Source of the DNA: UBA1402 sp964488495
Lineage (GTDB): Bacteria; Bacteroidota; Bacteroidia; Bacteroidales; UBA1402
Assembly: GCA_964488495.1 (NCBI GenBank)
Contig: CAZAUQ010000011.1
Coordinates: 1 to 50,731, forward strand
DNA length: 50,731 nucleotides
Direction of reading: 5' to 3'
Part shown: one piece after another, positions 7,677 to 17,246 of the stretch
Layout of the letters: each line of letters begins with the position of its first letter
Position numbering within the stretch: the first letter of the stretch is position 1
The notes under the pieces: model-generated
What the model was told of the DNA's origin: nothing
What the model saw: only the letters and a program-made list of their open reading frames with translations
Database searches by the model: none
Position numbers and translations under genes: made by a program

Positions 7677-10313
7677 ATGAATCTGATGAAAGAATTTTTT
7701 AACAAAAATCCTTTTCGATTATTGATGCGCATGAGTGTCGTATTCGGATTAGTGTTTCTTGTATCCTGCAAGGACGATTATATTTACGATGATAAAAGTC
7801 CCGACTGGCTGGGCGAAAGCATCTATGATTACCTGAAACAGGACGGTAATTTTGATTATTATGTCAGAATAATCGAAGACGTCAACCAGAAAGAAGTATT
7901 AGCCAAAACCGGCAGCAAAACCCTGTTTGTAACGCCCGACAGCATTTTTGACCGCTTTTTTCAGAACAATGAATGGGGATTGCGAAATTTCGAGGAAATG
8001 AATTTGTCCCAGAAACGCCAACTGTTGTTTTTCTCGATGATCGATAACGCGTATTTGATTGAAACTCTTTCGAATTATTACAGTAACGGAGTGCTTAACG
8101 AAGGCCAGGCAATGCGTCGTTTGACGGGATTGTCTGTGTTGGACAGTGTGCCTTTTATTGAAGGCAACAAATTGCCGAAAGCTGAAATATGGAATCCCTG
8201 GAAATCAAATGGAATGTATTTGTTAAAAGATAATTCTACCAAACCGATGGTTCACTTTTTGCAAAAATACCTGGATAATGTGGGCATCAGTGATCAGGAT
8301 TTCAAAGTTATGACCGGTGCCGACCGCAGTTACAACGATGCCTTTGTCTTTCAACATAAAGTCATTAAAAGAGATATTGTATGTAAAAACGGTTATGTGA
8401 ATGTGCTCGATGGAGTAATGACTCCCCGCGAAAATATGGCGGAATACATCCGGACTAACGAAAACACTACTCAGTTTTCGGAGCTGATGGATCGTTTTTG
8501 TGCCCCTTTCCATACACCTTCGCTGACAACCACTTACAATAATCTGCATCCCGAAGCAACCATAGATTCCATCTTTTATCTCAGGTATTTTGCACCTATT
8601 GCTCAGGGTGGGGTAACCAGTTATCCCAATGGTTCCAGAATTCCCGATGACCTGTTATTGCCTTACGATCCGGGCTGGAATTCTTATGCGGCATTCGGAA
8701 GTGCCCTACAATCGGATATGGGAGTAATTTTTGCACCCACCAACGAAGCGTTGGATTATTATTTTAACGAAGGCAGCGGAAGGGAACTAAAAAAACGGTA
8801 CGGTAGTTGGGACGGTGTTCCGAATGACATATTAGTATTGCTCATTACCAGGCATATGCGCAGGTCTCTGGTGAATTCCTTTCCCGGCTTATTTTATAAA
8901 ATGGTTGACGAAGCCAGTTCTCCTCTGAATGTGTCAAATTCGGACATTGTTGATTCTTTAAATTATGTGGGAGTAAATGGCCTGGTTTATGTAACCAACA
9001 ATATTTATCCTCCCGATGATTATGTGTCGGTGTACAGTCCCGTGTTATTCAGCGATAAGACTTTGGTGCTTGACTGGGGCATCAGAAGATATTTATACCG
9101 TCTGTACCTGAATTCGATGGTAAGTAAATATGCTTTTGTCATTCCTACCGATAAAGCACTCGAACGTTACATCGATCCTTATACCTACAGTTCCAATTAT
9201 CCTACGGTCCTTAAATTCTGGTTTAATAAATCGACTTCTTCCGTCAATGTATCTGTGTTTAATTACGACAAAGTGAACGATCTGGTCCTGGATTCGGTTA
9301 CTACCATCAACAATGCCAATTTTATCCGTAACCGCTTAACAAAAATACTGGATCAAAGTATTGTAGTAGGAGATTTCAAAGAAGATCCCGATGCCGCTGT
9401 TTACCGTGACGGTTATTATGTGACCAAGGACGGCAATATCCTTTATGCCGACGGAACAGCTGATATCGATGGCAGCAAGCTGAGTTCGAATTTGGTTAAT
9501 TTCAGCGCCGGGGACGATATCGAAAACAGAAGACAAATGCATTTGCTGGATTCAGGTATTTTTTACCAAAAAAACGGTACTTCCTTTATGATAGATCAAT
9601 TGCCTCAAACCCCATTACAATCGTTTTATTCTGTATTGAGCGATTCGGTCAAATACCCTGAGTTCGATGCCTTCTTCTCTTATTGTGAAAATTTCCCCGG
9701 AATTTTTGAAGCGGGCAGAGGCAGCCGGCATTTTATGGACTTAAATGTGATTTTCTTCAACACTTACCGCTATACGGTATATGTCCCGAGCAACGCTGCC
9801 ATGGAAGAAGCATTCAATTCCGGACTGATTATTCCGTGGGATTCTATTGCCAAAATAGGGAGTACTGCCGAATACAATGCTGTTGTGGATTCCATGGAGC
9901 GTTTTATCCGCTATCATTTTCAGGATAATTCTCTGTTTATTCATCCCAATCAGGTAATTGAACCGGCAAAGTATTATACGGCAACGATCAAAAATGACGA
10001 CAGTGAATCGTATTTTAATACCTACAAAAATAAATTTTATCGTGTTCAGGCCGAAGGGGACGGTACCGGTATTACTCTGACTACAGAATATATCGACAAG
10101 GAGAACAATATACCCTATACCGCCAAAGTGGATGTCAATGCCAGAACACCCGACGGAAGATCCTACTATAATATAATGACCAGAGACTATGTGTTCAATT
10201 CCAATCCCAAGAACCTGACGGGATTGACCACTTCAGCTTATACCAGCAGTGAAGTCACCACTTCTTCAACGGCCGTAGTCCACCTCATCGACAGAGTTCT
10301 GAGATATAAGTAA
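7677..10313 (+). CDS. FAS1 (fasciclin)-domain lipoprotein, large
   Basis: An 878-residue protein with a lipoprotein signal peptide: hydrophobic stretch about 16-30, lipobox L-V-S-C with lipidated C31. Acidic residues follow the cysteine (K-D-D-Y), as is common for surface-exposed Bacteroidota lipoproteins. The rest reads as a chain of divergent FAS1 domains, with the typical T-L-F-V-T-P-D, V-I-F-A-P-T-N-E-A and V-Y-V-P-S-N-A-A strands at about residues 83, 344 and 700, and a final V-V-H-L-I-D-R-V-L strand; three or four units are likely. FAS1 domains mediate protein or carbohydrate contacts, so a surface glycan-binding role beside SusC/SusD is inferred. It is the first gene of the plus-strand operon, 47 nt before susC. 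An alternative start is the Met at residue 4. Confidence 0.8.
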   Translation: MNLMKEFFNKNPFRLLMRMSVVFGLVFLVSCKDDYIYDDKSPDWLGESIYDYLKQDGNFDYYVRIIEDVNQKEVLAKTGSKTLFVTPDSIFDRFFQNNEWGLRNFEEMNLSQKRQLLFFSMIDNAYLIETLSNYYSNGVLNEGQAMRRLTGLSVLDSVPFIEGNKLPKAEIWNPWKSNGMYLLKDNSTKPMVHFLQKYLDNVGISDQDFKVMTGADRSYNDAFVFQHKVIKRDIVCKNGYVNVLDGVMTPRENMAEYIRTNENTTQFSELMDRFCAPFHTPSLTTTYNNLHPEATIDSIFYLRYFAPIAQGGVTSYPNGSRIPDDLLLPYDPGWNSYAAFGSALQSDMGVIFAPTNEALDYYFNEGSGRELKKRYGSWDGVPNDILVLLITRHMRRSLVNSFPGLFYKMVDEASSPLNVSNSDIVDSLNYVGVNGLVYVTNNIYPPDDYVSVYSPVLFSDKTLVLDWGIRRYLYRLYLNSMVSKYAFVIPTDKALERYIDPYTYSSNYPTVLKFWFNKSTSSVNVSVFNYDKVNDLVLDSVTTINNANFIRNRLTKILDQSIVVGDFKEDPDAAVYRDGYYVTKDGNILYADGTADIDGSKLSSNLVNFSAGDDIENRRQMHLLDSGIFYQKNGTSFMIDQLPQTPLQSFYSVLSDSVKYPEFDAFFSYCENFPGIFEAGRGSRHFMDLNVIFFNTYRYTVYVPSNAAMEEAFNSGLIIPWDSIAKIGSTAEYNAVVDSMERFIRYHFQDNSLFIHPNQVIEPAKYYTATIKNDDSESYFNTYKNKFYRVQAEGDGTGITLTTEYIDKENNIPYTAKVDVNARTPDGRSYYNIMTRDYVFNSNPKNLTGLTTSAYTSSEVTTSSTAVVHLIDRVLRYK

Positions 10314-10360
10314 GGAATTCAACTTAATAATTGAGCAAATAATAATAACAAACCATATAT

Positions 10361-13300
10361 ATGAAGCTATTTGTTAAAACAATGATCGCCTTGCTTCTAA
10401 TAGGCTTTCCGGGCGTACTCAGGGCGCAGACCGAAGATATCATAATCAAGGGAACTGTCACCAACAAGGCTAACAGCTCGGAAACCTTGATGGGCGTCAA
10501 TATCCAGGAGATTGACGTCAGCAGTCGTGTGGTAGGTATGTCTATTACCGACTACAACGGTCAATACGTTATCAGGATGAAAAATGCCAACAATAAATTG
10601 GTATTCACCTACCTGGGTTTCAAGAAACTGACTTTTGAAATTGGCAGCCGCAGAGTGATTAACGTCCAGATGGAAGAAGAGGCCCTGGCACTTGCCGAAG
10701 CCACAGTAACCGGCCAGCGGATGCACACTGACGGAAGTGGATTTGTGATTCCGGAAAGAGAGATTTCCACTGCCATGCAAACCATCAGCGCCAAAGATTT
10801 TGAGGGCTTGCAGGTAGGCACCCTGGACGAAGCTTTGCAGGGTCGTGTGGCCGGCCTGGATATAGTATCCAGTTCGGGCAATCCCGGCAGCGGCTCTTCG
10901 ATGCGTATCCGGGGAACCTCTTCCATTACCGGGAACAAGGAACCCCTGATTGTGTTGAATGGTGTACCCTACGAAGTTAATATTCAGGATTTTGACTTTG
11001 CCACCTCCAACGAAGAAGACTATGCAGAGCTGCTGAGTATAAATCCCGATGATATCGAACAGATTACTGTACTGAAGGATGCGGCCTCTACGGCTATTTG
11101 GGGAGCCAAAGGTGCTAATGGTGTTTTGATGGTGACGACCAAAAAAGGACAGGCAGGGCCTACACTGGTACAATATACCTATCGCTTTACCCGCGCTGTT
11201 CAGCCTAAGGGTTTAAAGATGCTTAACGGAGATGATTATTCCATGATGATCAAACAGGCTTATTTCAATCCCAGGCAGGATGAATCGGCCGCTGACATCG
11301 ATGAATTTAAGTATTCCGACACTTTTGTTGAATACGAAAACTTCAACAACAATACCGACTGGGTCAAAGCAGTTTCACAGACAGGCTATATTCACGACCA
11401 TTATGTGAATGTGTCGGGTGGAGGAGAACGAGCCACGTTCAGGATTTCGGGCGGTTTTTATGACCAGACAGGGACGATAATTGAACAACATCTCAATCGC
11501 TTTAGCTCCAAAGCCTATCTGGATTATGCCGTATCGGAACGCCTTAAGTTTATTTCGGATTTTTCTTTTACGCATGTCGATAACCAGCGAAATTATTCCA
11601 ACCTCCTGGGTACGGCTTACGCAAAAATGCCCAATGTGAGTATTTATGAGCAAGACAGAGATGGAAACGATACCGATATGTTCTATAATATTTCGCGTAC
11701 TTCGGGTTTGAATCCGGCTCAACGAGATATGATAAATCCGGTAGCCATTGCCAAATTGGGAGTAAACAATTTGAAGAGCTATCGCATTGTGCCCACATTT
11801 CAGTTACATTACAACCTGACCGGAGAACATTCCCGTTCGCTCAGGTATCAGATGTATGTCTCCTTCGACATAAATAACAACAAAAACTCAGGCTTTTTAC
11901 CCTGGGAGGCTACCAACAACATCTGGAACAGTGACCAGGTAAATCGCTCCGAGAGCAACGATTCGGAATCGCTTTCGGTACAAACCGAAAACGTGATCAA
12001 CTGGCAGCCCAGGCTCAGAAATGAAGATCACAGTCTGACCCTTTACGGTGCTTTGCAGACCAGGACGGGAAATTCAGGCCACCAATACATTGGCAGCTAT
12101 GGCCTGTTTTCGGATAAAACCAAGGATGCCTCCAACGAAGCCTATCTGGAAGGTGTTTCAACCGGACGATCCAACTGGCGTTCAATGGGTTTGGTGGGGC
12201 GTGTGCATTATACCTACAAGTCTAGATACATCGTATCGGGTGTTATCAGGCGGGATGGCAGTACAAAATTCGGAAATAAGCGTAAATTCGGAAACTTCCC
12301 CAGTGTCTCTCTCAAATGGATTGTTTCGGATGAGGACTTTATGGCCGATACCCGCTCATGGCTAAGTATGCTGGCCATTCGTCCCAACTGGGGGCTTAGC
12401 GGTAAAGAACCCGGTGCTGAATATCTGCATTTCAGCCGCTATGCCGCCTACGACAGTTACCTGGGTAATCAGGCAACCCGTCCGGTCAGCCTGAGATTGT
12501 CCGACCTGAAATGGGCCACCCTGAGTGAATGGAACCTGGGAGCTGATATAGGACTCTTCAACGATAAGATCGTTATGGACATGAACTATTACCACAGACG
12601 CACCGTAGATATGTTGTTCCCAAATATTTCTCTACCTTCCACATCGGGATTTTCCGGCATTTCCTATGCTAATGCAGGAACCATGGACAATGACGGCTGG
12701 GAATTCAATGTGTACACCAATCGTCTGTACAAAAGCGGTGATTTCAGTGTAGATGTCAATTTCAATATTTCCAATCAGGTGAATACCATCATTGATCTGG
12801 ACGATCGGATTCTGGCCAACTATAATAAAGATTACGATTACCGGAATGGCACCTACATGACTCGCTTGCAGGAAGGCCACTCCTTCGGTTCCATTTACGG
12901 ATTTGAGTATGAAGGTGTTTATCAATACGACGAATACGACGAAGAACACGGGCATCTCGATGCACCGGTGGCCAAGGATGCCAATGGAAAGGTGATAGTG
13001 GACGAAAGAAACAAAGCCCTGCCGATGGTTTTTGCCGCAGGTACAACGGTGGAATACGAATTCAGAGGGGGAGATGCCAAATACAAAGATCAAAACCACG
13101 ACGGCAGCATAGACGAACTCGATATTGTTTATCTGGGCAATTGTAATCCACTTTTTAATGGTGGTATGGGATTTACCCTGCGTTACAAAACCTTGACTTG
13201 TACAGCATTTTTCAACTATCGTTACGGCAACAAAGTAGTCAATGCCGCCCGGATGAATGCCGAAAATATGTACGACAACGACAACCAGAGTATAGCCGTT

Positions 13301-13636
13301 AACTGGCGCTGGCGTAAAGACGGAGATATCACCGAAATTCCCAGGGCTTTGTATAATTATGGCTACAACTGGCTGGGTAGCGACCGCTTTGTGGAAGATG
13401 CCTCGTTCTTGCGGTTTAAGTATTTGACATTTAATTATGTGCTTCCTTCAAACTGGTTAAAACCTTTAGGAATTGATCGTGTCAGTACCTATCTTACTTT
13501 CAACAACTTGTACGTGTTTACCAAGTATTCCGGTATGGACCCTGAAATCGGTTACGGTGATTTCGGCATCAGCACGGATAATGCGCAGACTCCGCGTTCT
13601 AAAGACTTTACTTTAGGTGTAACCATTGGTTTTTAA
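10361..13636 (+). CDS. SusC/RagA-family TonB-dependent outer-membrane transporter (first)
   Basis: 1091 residues. The signal peptide is about 1-22 (cleavage R-A/Q-T-E-D). A carboxypeptidase-regulatory-like beta-sandwich lies at about 27-112. The TonB plug (about 135-260) carries the SusC signatures L-Q-G-R-V-A-G-L, S-M-R-I-R-G-T-S-S-I, and I-T-V-L-K-D-A-A-S-T-A-I-W-G followed by A-N-G-V. A 22-strand barrel fills the rest and ends in the usual aromatic residue (G-V-T-I-G-F). SusC proteins import oligosaccharides or peptides across the outer membrane, with SusD as the lid. Only 2 nt separate its stop from susD, so coupled expression is near certain. The substrate cannot be read from the sequence. 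Confidence 0.95.
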   Translation: MKLFVKTMIALLLIGFPGVLRAQTEDIIIKGTVTNKANSSETLMGVNIQEIDVSSRVVGMSITDYNGQYVIRMKNANNKLVFTYLGFKKLTFEIGSRRVINVQMEEEALALAEATVTGQRMHTDGSGFVIPEREISTAMQTISAKDFEGLQVGTLDEALQGRVAGLDIVSSSGNPGSGSSMRIRGTSSITGNKEPLIVLNGVPYEVNIQDFDFATSNEEDYAELLSINPDDIEQITVLKDAASTAIWGAKGANGVLMVTTKKGQAGPTLVQYTYRFTRAVQPKGLKMLNGDDYSMMIKQAYFNPRQDESAADIDEFKYSDTFVEYENFNNNTDWVKAVSQTGYIHDHYVNVSGGGERATFRISGGFYDQTGTIIEQHLNRFSSKAYLDYAVSERLKFISDFSFTHVDNQRNYSNLLGTAYAKMPNVSIYEQDRDGNDTDMFYNISRTSGLNPAQRDMINPVAIAKLGVNNLKSYRIVPTFQLHYNLTGEHSRSLRYQMYVSFDINNNKNSGFLPWEATNNIWNSDQVNRSESNDSESLSVQTENVINWQPRLRNEDHSLTLYGALQTRTGNSGHQYIGSYGLFSDKTKDASNEAYLEGVSTGRSNWRSMGLVGRVHYTYKSRYIVSGVIRRDGSTKFGNKRKFGNFPSVSLKWIVSDEDFMADTRSWLSMLAIRPNWGLSGKEPGAEYLHFSRYAAYDSYLGNQATRPVSLRLSDLKWATLSEWNLGADIGLFNDKIVMDMNYYHRRTVDMLFPNISLPSTSGFSGISYANAGTMDNDGWEFNVYTNRLYKSGDFSVDVNFNISNQVNTIIDLDDRILANYNKDYDYRNGTYMTRLQEGHSFGSIYGFEYEGVYQYDEYDEEHGHLDAPVAKDANGKVIVDERNKALPMVFAAGTTVEYEFRGGDAKYKDQNHDGSIDELDIVYLGNCNPLFNGGMGFTLRYKTLTCTAFFNYRYGNKVVNAARMNAENMYDNDNQSIAVNWRWRKDGDITEIPRALYNYGYNWLGSDRFVEDASFLRFKYLTFNYVLPSNWLKPLGIDRVSTYLTFNNLYVFTKYSGMDPEIGYGDFGISTDNAQTPRSKDFTLGVTIGF

Positions 13637-13638
13637 AA

Positions 13639-15213
13639 ATGAAAAAGATGAAAAACAGACTATTTATCGTCCTGATGCTGGCCTTTGGCCTTTTCGCTAC
13701 AACTGCCTGTATCAATTGGCTGGATACACGTCCGGAAAGTGAAATGATTTTGGATGAATACTGGACTACGGAATCCGAAGCAGAAGCTGTGCTTATGGCG
13801 GCATACCGTGGATTCATTACTTCTGATTGTTCCTATCGGATGCTGGTCTGGGGGGAGTTGCGTTCTGATAATTTTAGCAATGGTTCCGGTATCAGCAGTG
13901 AAATTAATAAAGTATTGCGACAGGAAATCACTCCATCTACTCCTTATACAAGCTGGTCTTCCTTTTATTCAGTTATAAATTATTGCAATACTTTTTTAAG
14001 TTTTGCTCCCGATGTGCTTGATAAAGACGACAATTTTACTCCGGACAAACTTCGTGAACTCAGTGCCGAAGCATACGCGGTCAGAGCATTGGCCTATTTC
14101 TATCTGGTGAGGGCTTTCGAGAATGTTCCCTGGATCAGTGAACCCAGCCTGGACGATACTCAGGATTTCATAGTGCCTCAGTCCACCGAAAGAGCGGTGC
14201 TCGATTCCATTATTCGCGATCTTGTAGTTTATTCCCTCCCTTACATTCCCAGGGTGTATTCAACGGAAAAGGAAACCAGGGGACGCATTACCAAAAACGG
14301 AGTCTATGCCTTGTTGGCTGATATTTATTTGTGGGATAATCAATTTGACAAGTGTTCGCAGATGTGTGATTATATTTTGTCGGAGAGCTATTTCAAGTTG
14401 GTATCGGCCGAAAATTTTTATACCAGTGTTTTTTACAGAGGATTTTCTACTGAAAGCATTTTTGAATTCGGCTACGACAACGATATTCAGGTGAATGAGG
14501 CCACTCGTTCCTTATACGGCTACCAGAATAATCCTAACGGAGAGCTGGCATTCCCTGCCACCCTGGTAAGCGGACAATACAGTCCGTTTGATTACCCGGC
14601 CGGAAGTTACATAGAAAGTAAAAACGATGTGGATATCCGCTGTAAAGACTTTTTCGTGAACGACCCAGGCATAGGTGTTTATCAAATTTTCAAATATGCC
14701 GGTATACAACGTACCGAGAATTTTGACGGATCTAAAAGCTATTACTCCTATCGCAACAACACTTCGAACTGGATTGTATATCGTCTGCCGGACATTATTC
14801 TGATGAAAGCCGAAGCGGTCTTGCAGGAAAAACAGGAAGAGGGCCTGGCCGAAGCTCTGTCTCTGGTCAATATGACTTATTCCCGTTCCAATGCGGGTGA
14901 TACCCTGTCTCTTGATTATTACGATAATTCTTTTGATAAACTGGTTGATCTGGTATTAAGAGAAAGACAGCGGGAATTGATGTTCGAAGGTAAACGCTGG
15001 TTTGACCTGATGCGTATGGCCCGCAGGGCAGGCAGTCCTTCTCCCCTGGTTTCGTACATTGCACGCAAAGGCGAAAGCACCGAAGCCCTGGGTAAAATGT
15101 CACAGATGAATGCCCTCTACTGGCCGGTGAACAAAAAAGAACTTGAGGCTAATACGGCTCTGGTACAAAATAAATTTTATGAAACGACAACATCATCATC
15201 CACTTTGCAATAA
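13639..15213 (+). CDS. SusD/RagB-family nutrient-binding lipoprotein (first)
   Basis: 524 residues with a lipoprotein signal peptide (T-T-A-C, C24). The helical TPR-like SusD core shows A-E-A-Y-A-V-R-A-L-A-Y-F-Y-L-V-R-A near residues 150-165 and the conserved C-terminal R-E-R-Q-R-E-L-M-F-E-G-K-R-W-F-D-L-M-R near 440-458. Length and motifs are normal for the family. It would cap the SusC encoded 2 nt upstream and hold ligand at the cell surface. The next gene, a FAS1 lipoprotein, begins 12 nt after its stop, continuing the operon. Confidence 0.95.
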   Translation: MKKMKNRLFIVLMLAFGLFATTACINWLDTRPESEMILDEYWTTESEAEAVLMAAYRGFITSDCSYRMLVWGELRSDNFSNGSGISSEINKVLRQEITPSTPYTSWSSFYSVINYCNTFLSFAPDVLDKDDNFTPDKLRELSAEAYAVRALAYFYLVRAFENVPWISEPSLDDTQDFIVPQSTERAVLDSIIRDLVVYSLPYIPRVYSTEKETRGRITKNGVYALLADIYLWDNQFDKCSQMCDYILSESYFKLVSAENFYTSVFYRGFSTESIFEFGYDNDIQVNEATRSLYGYQNNPNGELAFPATLVSGQYSPFDYPAGSYIESKNDVDIRCKDFFVNDPGIGVYQIFKYAGIQRTENFDGSKSYYSYRNNTSNWIVYRLPDIILMKAEAVLQEKQEEGLAEALSLVNMTYSRSNAGDTLSLDYYDNSFDKLVDLVLRERQRELMFEGKRWFDLMRMARRAGSPSPLVSYIARKGESTEALGKMSQMNALYWPVNKKELEANTALVQNKFYETTTSSSTLQ

Positions 15214-15225
15214 ATCAGACAGTAT

Positions 15226-17235
15226 ATGAAAACAACCAATGCCTTAAAAAAGAAGATACTCTATCTATTGTTGCTTTTTTCTATATCTCCGGGTTTGTTT
15301 CAATCGTGTTATACCGAAGATATAGTAGATAACTATTTCACTTTTACGGGTGAACTGATAGGTGACTATATAGAAAGCAGACCTGAACGTTTTTCGGAGT
15401 TTCAGCGCTTGCTCGATACAACAGGAGTAATGGGATTATTAAAAGCCTATGGCTTGTACACCTGTTTTCTTCCTACCAATGAAGCCATGGCAGAATACTA
15501 TCAAAATCACGAAAGAGACGGTGCAAGTGACTTTACTATGGCAGAACTCAAGACCATTTGTTATAACCATATAATTAAAGGAGATACCCTGGCAACTATG
15601 CAGTTCAACGAAGGTGCTTTGAGTACTATGTCCATGAGCGGCCGCTTTATCAGCGTAGATTTTTCGGATACAACGGCTACCATCTTTATGAACGGTACTG
15701 CTCCTATCGTTGAAAAGGACGTATTGTTGCACAACGGGATAGTACATGTATTGGGTAAAGCCATGGAACCTTCCGAAGACCGGGTTTCCTCCAAACTGAT
15801 GGAAGATCCGAAATTCTCTCTCTTTGCCAGTGCTTTTGAATTGACTGGTTATAAGTTTATTATGGATGAAGCTCCTGTGGAAGATTTATCTTACGATCCT
15901 GAAAATTACACGCCCAGTGGTTTCCGCCACACCGTACTGGAAGAATTACCTCAATACCGGAAATTCGGCTTCACAATCTTAGCCGAAAGCGATTCCACAT
16001 TGGCTAATTATACGGATTGTCCAAAACTCCCCAATGGAGTACAAAGCCTGGATGATTTATATACCCTGGCAGAATATTTTTATTCCTCCAAACCCGGCAA
16101 TATTGGATTATTTTCAGACGGAGACGAGGTGAAAGACGATTATACCGACAAAAGAAATTACCTGAACAGGTATATCGCTTACCACTGTATGACACGCACT
16201 CTGCTTTCGAGCCGTTTTATTAAAGATTACGATACGCCCCATCATTTTAAAATTTACGATATGTGGGAATACATCGAAACCATGTTGGAAAATCGTTTGC
16301 TGGAGGTAAAGATTGACCGCAATTATAGTGCTCACAACAGTGAGTTTGGCTTTTTTAACTGCAAAATGGCTCCCGACGGTAAAGAGGATGCCTCTACCGG
16401 CATTTTGTTGACCGATTACAAGGACAAACCCGACGGAGGTTCTATAAACGGCTATTATCACGAAATTGACAAGCCTCTGGCCTATACAAGAGAATTTGAA
16501 GCGGCTCTTTCGACAAAACGACTCCGTATCGAGGCTGCCTGTTTCTTTGATGAACTGGCCACCAACAATATGAGAGGAAACGCCAAATGGAATCCAAATG
16601 GAAGCAACAACGGAGAAACCGATAAAACCCATGCTTATCAGATTCCTTTCGGCTACCTGACCGGCTATACCTGTACAGAAAGTACTGAGATGACATACAT
16701 TGGAGCTTGTTCGGCTTACGAAGACTTCCAGGGGGATGAAATGTATGCCCGTGATTCCTACAATTTCACCATGGAAACCTTACCCATTCCCGCCGGAATT
16801 TACGAGGTGAGAATGGGTTATCAGCCTACGGCATATCGCGGAATAGCACAGGTTTACTGGGACAGTATTCCAACAGGTATCCCGGTTAACTTTTCCTTAT
16901 TAGCCAGTAATCCTGATATTGGACATAAAGTACCGGGCAGTGAATCGGATGATCCTTATGGCTATGAAAACGACAAAATGATGCGTAACCGCGGTTACAT
17001 GAAAGGTCCCGACAGCTATAAATGTCCGGTAAATATTTACAATTATAGTGCCGCCAATGCACGATACAGTACCTATAGCCTGCGCTATATCCTGGGTACC
17101 TATGAATTTAAGGAACCGGCCAGGCATTACATTACCATTGTGTTTTTGGGTACGGAATCGGGCGACAGTCAGTTTATGATGGATTACCTGGAATTTTGTC
17201 CTACTGAATTGATACTTACAGAAGATACACATTAA
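15226..17235 (+). CDS. FAS1-domain lipoprotein with C-terminal beta-sandwich
   Basis: 669 residues; lipobox F-Q-S-C with C28. The first FAS1 domain lies at about 55-190, with Y-T-C-F-L-P-T-N-E-A-M, Y-N-H-I-I-K-G and the closing H-N-G-I-V-H-V-L-G. A second, more divergent FAS1-like unit follows at about 195-385. Residues about 430-665 look like a beta-rich, galactose-binding-type module: L-P-I-P-A-G-I-Y-E-V-R near 513 and a final F-M-M-D-Y-L-E-F strand. Position directly after susD is where surface glycan-binding proteins usually sit in such loci, so that role is inferred; the C-terminal module may carry the ligand site. It is 11 nt upstream of the next FAS1 gene. Confidence 0.8.
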   Translation: MKTTNALKKKILYLLLLFSISPGLFQSCYTEDIVDNYFTFTGELIGDYIESRPERFSEFQRLLDTTGVMGLLKAYGLYTCFLPTNEAMAEYYQNHERDGASDFTMAELKTICYNHIIKGDTLATMQFNEGALSTMSMSGRFISVDFSDTTATIFMNGTAPIVEKDVLLHNGIVHVLGKAMEPSEDRVSSKLMEDPKFSLFASAFELTGYKFIMDEAPVEDLSYDPENYTPSGFRHTVLEELPQYRKFGFTILAESDSTLANYTDCPKLPNGVQSLDDLYTLAEYFYSSKPGNIGLFSDGDEVKDDYTDKRNYLNRYIAYHCMTRTLLSSRFIKDYDTPHHFKIYDMWEYIETMLENRLLEVKIDRNYSAHNSEFGFFNCKMAPDGKEDASTGILLTDYKDKPDGGSINGYYHEIDKPLAYTREFEAALSTKRLRIEAACFFDELATNNMRGNAKWNPNGSNNGETDKTHAYQIPFGYLTGYTCTESTEMTYIGACSAYEDFQGDEMYARDSYNFTMETLPIPAGIYEVRMGYQPTAYRGIAQVYWDSIPTGIPVNFSLLASNPDIGHKVPGSESDDPYGYENDKMMRNRGYMKGPDSYKCPVNIYNYSAANARYSTYSLRYILGTYEFKEPARHYITIVFLGTESGDSQFMMDYLEFCPTELILTEDTH

Positions 17236-17246
17236 AAATAAAATAT

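Noticed and set aside
10397..11173. Open frame of 258 codons opposite the first susC
   Set aside because: Antisense shadow of a well-supported SusC plug and barrel; the translation shows no domain.
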